Assembly: GCA_018609185.1 (NCBI GenBank)
Contig: JAHCSD010000048.1
Span: forward strand, 1 to 5,698
DNA length: 5,698 nt
Direction of reading: 5' to 3'
DNA from: Patescibacteria group bacterium
GTDB taxonomy: Bacteria > Patescibacteriota > Minisyncoccia > JAHCSD01
Shown piece after piece: positions 4,000-5,698 of this stretch; positions within the stretch are counted from its first letter, which is position 1, and the number at the start of each line of letters is the position of its first letter. The notes under the pieces are model-generated. The model searched no databases and was not told the origin of the DNA. It was given only the letters and a program-made list of their open reading frames with translations. A program made the position numbers and the translations under genes.

Positions 4000-5698
4000 A
4001 TGTTTGGTTTACTAAGGTCTCTTGCGAGATTTCCTGCAACGATTTTTGGTTTGATTGTATGTCTAATTTCCTTTGTATTACACTTGAGTCTTCCCAAGAA
4101 AAAGGGAACACTTTCCTTTCCCGGGCTTTTGGGAAAAGTGGAAGTGGTGCGAGACTCGTGGGGTACTCCTCATATTTTTGCGAAAAATAATCAAGATCTC
4201 TTTTTTGCTTTAGGATTTGTCCACGCACAAGATCGTCTGTGGCAGATGGAATTTACCCGGCGGGCTGCAGCCGGAACACTTGCAGAAGTTTTGGGAGAAG
4301 AGGCGGTTGAAGCAGATCGTTTTATGAGGCGCGTGGGTTTGAGCCGAAATGCGAGCGAACAAGTCGGCAGCTTAAGTAAAGCAACGCGCCTGAGCCTTGA
4401 AGCATACAGCAAGGGCGTTAATGCCTATATCAAGCGTACGCCGCGATGGCGCCTCCCCATTGAGTTCCTTCTTTTGCGGTATCGGCCGAGACCTTGGTCA
4501 ATTATTGATTCCGTTGCAATGAGTAAGCTCATTGGCTGGATGATTTCTCCTAACTGGGATGCCGAAATTGTCCGTTCATGGCTTATAGAAAAGCTGGGCC
4601 CCGAGAAAGCCCGCGCAATTGAGCCTCGCTATCCCGATGACGGATCGGTGACTGTTCCCCCGGGTTCTACGTCCAGCCGTGTCATGCGCGCGTTCCTCAA
4701 AGAATATCGTGAAGTGAGCAAGTTTATTCCTCAAGCCGGCGCAAGCAACACTTGGGCGATAGACGGAAGTAAGTCCGTGAGCGGAAAACCGCTTCTTGCG
4801 TGTGATCCGCACCTTCCCGCGTCAATCCCATCGTTCTGGTATGAGGCACATCTTTCTTCTCCGAGCGTTAACGCAATAGGTGCTTCTATCCCCGGGCTCC
4901 CCGCAGTCATCTTTGGACACAACAAGGACATTGCATGGGGTATAAGTTCTGGGTTAGTTGATCAGAAAGATGTTTATTTTGAGAAGCTCAACCCAAAGAA
5001 CCCGAAACAATATTGGTATGAAGGTAGTTGGCGGAATGCTGCACATGTTACAGAAAGCATAACGATTCGAGGGAAAGACGATCCCGTATATGAAGATGTA
5101 CTTATTACGCACCACGGCCCCCTGATGAATCCTTTGATCGAAGGAGAAGACAAGGCGTTTTCTGTGAGGAGCATAGCGGCGGAGTCACTAGGGCTGCTTG
5201 AGTCGGCCTACGGAATTATGACGGCAGCCAACTGGAGTGACTTCCGCGCCGCGCTCGCACACTGGTCGAGTCCGTCTATGAACTTTATGTACGCCGACCG
5301 GGAAGGAAATATCGGGTATCAGCTGGCCGGTCTCGTCCCCATACGCAGCAAGAGGTCGGGTCTCATGCCCTCCGACGGTTCAATAGAGGAGAATGAATGG
5401 ATGGGGTTTGTGCCGTTTGAGGATCTTCCTCATATATTTAACCCCCGGACACATTTTCTTGTTGCGGCAAATAACATGCCTGCCTTAAAAACTCCTCATG
5501 GACCCCTTAGGGGCGAGTGGGCAGATCCGTATCGAATTAGCCGAATAACCAAATTATTGAATACCGAAAATATGGTTTCTCCGAATGATTTCCGAAACAT
5601 TCAGGGAGACATATACTCGGTACCCGCCCGGGAACTTCTTATGCTGCTTCCCGAGGTTTCCTTCAAAGACCCTAAGGCGCAGGCCATTGTCGAGCAGA
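4000..5698 (+). CDS. Penicillin acylase family (peptidase S45) Ntn hydrolase, 3' end beyond window
   Basis: 566 residues are visible; family members commonly run to about 750-850, so the C-terminal part is missing because of the window edge, not mutation. A basic N-terminus (R6, R10) and a hydrophobic segment at 12-31 without a clear cleavage site suggest a membrane-anchored, outward-facing enzyme. The alpha chain includes RDSWGTPHIFA (51-61) and GFVHAQDRLWQME (72-84). The predicted autocleavage and nucleophile lie at GA-SNTW, with S249 becoming beta-Ser1. Counted from there, H271 (DPHLP) falls at beta23, S317 at beta69, N491 (AANN) at beta243, near the oxyanion Asn beta241 of E. coli penicillin G acylase, and D321/D324 at the calcium-ligand positions beta73/beta76; E189 may complete that site. 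His at beta23 is as in cephalosporin and N-acylhomoserine-lactone acylases. The enzyme should cleave amide-linked acyl groups; its substrate cannot be read from the sequence. It is preceded by its own strong promoter and a boxA-like leader. Confidence 0.95.
   Translation, partial: MFGLLRSLARFPATIFGLIVCLISFVLHLSLPKKKGTLSFPGLLGKVEVVRDSWGTPHIFAKNNQDLFFALGFVHAQDRLWQMEFTRRAAAGTLAEVLGEEAVEADRFMRRVGLSRNASEQVGSLSKATRLSLEAYSKGVNAYIKRTPRWRLPIEFLLLRYRPRPWSIIDSVAMSKLIGWMISPNWDAEIVRSWLIEKLGPEKARAIEPRYPDDGSVTVPPGSTSSRVMRAFLKEYREVSKFIPQAGASNTWAIDGSKSVSGKPLLACDPHLPASIPSFWYEAHLSSPSVNAIGASIPGLPAVIFGHNKDIAWGISSGLVDQKDVYFEKLNPKNPKQYWYEGSWRNAAHVTESITIRGKDDPVYEDVLITHHGPLMNPLIEGEDKAFSVRSIAAESLGLLESAYGIMTAANWSDFRAALAHWSSPSMNFMYADREGNIGYQLAGLVPIRSKRSGLMPSDGSIEENEWMGFVPFEDLPHIFNPRTHFLVAANNMPALKTPHGPLRGEWADPYRISRITKLLNTENMVSPNDFRNIQGDIYSVPARELLMLLPEVSFKDPKAQAIVEQ

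Noticed and set aside
3875..4412. Minus-strand frames across the acylase start and a + strand frame at 3990-4190.
   Set aside because: They overlap the conserved acylase reading frame, promoter and terminator, and their translations look like random shadows.

Overview
The window looks like a compact bacterial chromosome segment, most plausibly from a Candidate Phyla Radiation / Patescibacteria (Parcubacteria-like) genome. This is an inference. It rests on the tight gene packing, a CarS/DUF46-type cytidylyltransferase in an otherwise bacterial setting, a membrane-anchored protein with a Cys-rich DCGG motif, and bacterial Shine-Dalgarno and sigma70-type signals. Every gene I accept lies on the + strand.

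Layout: (1) 1-~245 is the 3' end of a 23S rRNA gene, followed by a 5S rRNA inside a 15-bp processing stem and then two consecutive hairpins that close the rRNA operon. (2) 519-1334 encodes a single-pass membrane protein of unknown function; its promoter is folded into the second hairpin. (3) 1346-3088 is a symmetrical block. A glutamate dehydrogenase gene with its own promoter, leader and terminator is bracketed by two inverted, about 97% identical copies of a 161-bp imperfect palindrome. (4) 3090-3287 is a 65-residue unknown protein whose start codon begins two bases after the second palindrome. (5) 3331-3882 is a CarS-like membrane cytidylyltransferase ending in a strong terminator. (6) 4000 to the window edge is an N-terminally anchored penicillin-acylase-family Ntn hydrolase, cut off by the window.

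The two most notable signals are not genes. The first is the pair of inverted palindromic elements around gdh; their arms are mutually complementary over 57 of 80 positions, and the copies differ by one apparently compensatory base-pair change. The second is a leader module shared by three protein genes (gdh, the CarS-like gene, the acylase): a boxA-like sequence (YGTTCTTTRAWA), then 14-16 nt, then a Shine-Dalgarno sequence, with the start codon 42-43 nt from the first base of boxA. For the acylase and gdh, recognisable promoters end 19-20 nt before boxA, so boxA would sit at the very 5' end of the mRNA, as in rRNA operon leaders where boxA recruits NusB-S10. I know of no description of boxA as a standard leader of single protein-coding genes in such organisms, but I could not search.

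Functionally the proteins are a mixed set (glutamate/2-oxoglutarate interconversion, a lipid-activating step, an exported amide hydrolase, two unknowns). I see no single pathway joining them. Each main gene seems to be its own transcription unit, apart from a possible 65-aa gene / CarS-like pair.
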